Positions 3,820-5,030 of a stretch of DNA of 5,030 bases are shown one piece after another. Position 1 is the stretch's first letter, and every line of letters begins with the position of its first letter. Source of the stretch: an uncultured Clostridia bacterium. GTDB taxonomy: Bacteria > Bacillota > Clostridia > TANB77 > CAG-508. Position numbers and translations under genes: made by a program. The DNA lies in NCBI GenBank assembly GCA_934183325.1, contig CAKPSH010000035.1, forward strand, positions 1 to 5,030, read 5' to 3'. The notes under the pieces were generated by a model. It was given only the letters and a program-made list of their open reading frames with translations. It ran no database searches and had not been told where the DNA came from.

Positions 3820-5030
3820 TTATTCTTCATTTTCTATATCTAATTTTATATGAACGTCTTTCAATTGCTTTTCATCAACTTTTGATGGTGCCCTCATTAA
3901 TAAATCTCTTGCTCTTTTATTTTTTGGAAATGCTATTACTTCTCTTATATTTTGTGAGTCTTCTAATAACATTATCATTCTATCTACTCCTGGTGCAGCT
4001 CCTGCATGTGGTGGTGTTCCATATTGGAATGCATTATATAATGCACCAAATCTATTTTTTACATCTTCTTCATTATATCCTGCAATTTCAAATGCTTTTA
4101 CCATTATTTCTGGATTATGATTTCTTACTGCTCCTGAAGCCATTTCATATCCATTTCCTACTAGGTCGTATTGATATGCTAATATATCTAATGGATCTTT
4201 ATTTTCTAAAGCTTCCATTCCACCTTGTGGCATTGAAAATGGATTATGATTAAAGTCTATTGTTCCTTCGTCTGATAATTCATACATTGGGAAGTCTACT
4301 ATAAAACAGAATTTGTATACATTTTTTTCTATTAAATCTAATCTTTTTCCTAATTCTATTCTTACTAATCCTGATATTTTTTGTGCTGTTTTGAATTCAT
4401 CAGCTATGAAGAATAAACTTGAGTTATTTTCTGCTCCAAATTCTTTTTGTAATTTTTCTTTTATTTCATCTGTTATAAATTTTGCAATTCCGCCTTGTAC
4501 TGTTCCTTCATTATCTATTTTTGTCCAAGCTAAACCTTTTGCTCCACATTCTTCTACTGCAAATTCTGTCATTTTATCGAAGAATTTTCTTCCTTGTTCT
4601 GCTCCATTTGGTACAACTATTACCTTTACTGTCTTATCCTTGAAAGCATTGAATTCTGTGTTTTCAAATAGTTTTGTTACATCTTGAATTATTAATGGAT
4701 TTCTTAAATCTGGTTTATCAATTCCGTATTTTTCCATTGCTTCTCTATATGGAATTCTTATAAATGGTCCTTCATCTACTTTCCAGTTTGTGAACTTTTT
4801 GAATATATATGGTACTAATTCTTCAATTACTTTAAATACATCTTCTTGTGTTGCAAATGCCATTTCAAAGTCTAATTGATAAAATTCTCCTGGTGCTCTA
4901 TCTGCTCTTGGGTCTTCATCTCTAAAACATGGTGCTATTTGGAAATATTTATTAAATCCTGATACCATTAATAGTTGTTTGAATTGTTGTGGTGCTTGTG
5001 GTAATGCATAAAATTCTCCTGGATTTAATC
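3820..5030 (-). CDS. aspS: Aspartyl-tRNA synthetase, C-terminal two thirds (5' end beyond window)
   Basis: This cytoplasmic class II synthetase charges tRNA-Asp with aspartate using ATP. The frame stays open to the right edge, so 402 residues are visible of about 590; the N-terminal anticodon-binding OB fold and motif 1 lie outside. Visible residues, in order: the aspartate-site segment LPQAPQQFKQ (9-18); motif 2, FRDEDPRADR (35-44), with the ATP/acceptor-contacting Arg; the bacterial GAD insertion (roughly 130-250, including AEQGRKFFDK and LFFIADEFKTAQKISG); the HNPFSMPQGG catalytic-core segment; SGAVRNH; and motif 3, GAAPGVDR (343-350), with the ATP-binding Arg. The internal ATG at 4968 is not the start, because conserved LNPGEFYALPQ lies before it in frame. 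Motif-2 flank APGEFYQLDFEMAF and the SGAVRNHNPEIM block resemble alphaproteobacterial AspRS rather than the PEFTQID type of Bacillus and Clostridium. Whether it is discriminating or also charges tRNA-Asn cannot be judged, as the N-terminal determinants are missing. Confidence 0.97.
   Translation of the reverse strand, partial: LNPGEFYALPQAPQQFKQLLMVSGFNKYFQIAPCFRDEDPRADRAPGEFYQLDFEMAFATQEDVFKVIEELVPYIFKKFTNWKVDEGPFIRIPYREAMEKYGIDKPDLRNPLIIQDVTKLFENTEFNAFKDKTVKVIVVPNGAEQGRKFFDKMTEFAVEECGAKGLAWTKIDNEGTVQGGIAKFITDEIKEKLQKEFGAENNSSLFFIADEFKTAQKISGLVRIELGKRLDLIEKNVYKFCFIVDFPMYELSDEGTIDFNHNPFSMPQGGMEALENKDPLDILAYQYDLVGNGYEMASGAVRNHNPEIMVKAFEIAGYNEEDVKNRFGALYNAFQYGTPPHAGAAPGVDRMIMLLEDSQNIREVIAFPKNKRARDLLMRAPSKVDEKQLKDVHIKLDIENEE

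Noticed and set aside
3882..4687. Two plus-strand frames opposite aspS
   Set aside because: Antisense of a highly conserved synthetase; no start signals.

Overview
The window is very AT-rich (about three quarters A+T by eye). It has strong GGAGG-type ribosome binding sites, consensus sigma-A promoters, CCA-encoding tRNA genes, and short genes separated by U-tailed hairpin terminators. This points to a low-GC Firmicute, most likely a clostridial lineage of the kind common among uncultured gut bacteria. No transposase, phage module or CRISPR array is visible.

Layout, left to right. A left-edge-truncated DUF4363-family membrane-anchored protein (minus strand, 1..337) lies just downstream of a YetF-like DUF421 membrane protein (minus strand, 436..1110), and the two probably form one operon. 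A 147-base divergent region separates them from the only plus-strand gene, a four-helix membrane protein of the phage-holin-IV/YvlD type (1258..1635). That gene ends inside a 17-bp perfect terminator stem. A minus-strand tRNA operon follows: tRNA-Gly(TCC) at 1814..1887, then a CAT-anticodon tRNA (Ile2 or Met) at 1703..1779. It is driven by a fully consensus promoter (1911..1939) and closed by its own terminator (1670..1695). About 265 bases of featureless AT-rich DNA follow (1940..2205).

Next come a terminator (2206..2252) and an unrecognised 420-residue protein on the minus strand (2274..3536). It carries two AT-hook-like RGRKKK motifs, one degenerate copy, and a duplicated KIG[S/N]ALID peptide. 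Its promoter (3567..3596) is preceded by three TGTAA boxes spaced exactly 11 bp apart. The right end holds the C-terminal two thirds of aspartyl-tRNA synthetase, aspS (minus strand, 3820..5030, cut by the window edge), with a long imperfect hairpin after its stop codon.

The genes do not form one pathway. aspS and the tRNAs are translation housekeeping, each a separate transcription unit. DUF421, DUF4363 and the holin-like protein are envelope proteins of unknown or poorly known role. The most novel item is the AT-hook protein with its phased upstream repeats. The most unexpected housekeeping feature is an AspRS whose signatures look alphaproteobacterial rather than classically firmicute. Family assignments come from recognition of sequence signatures; no database search was run.
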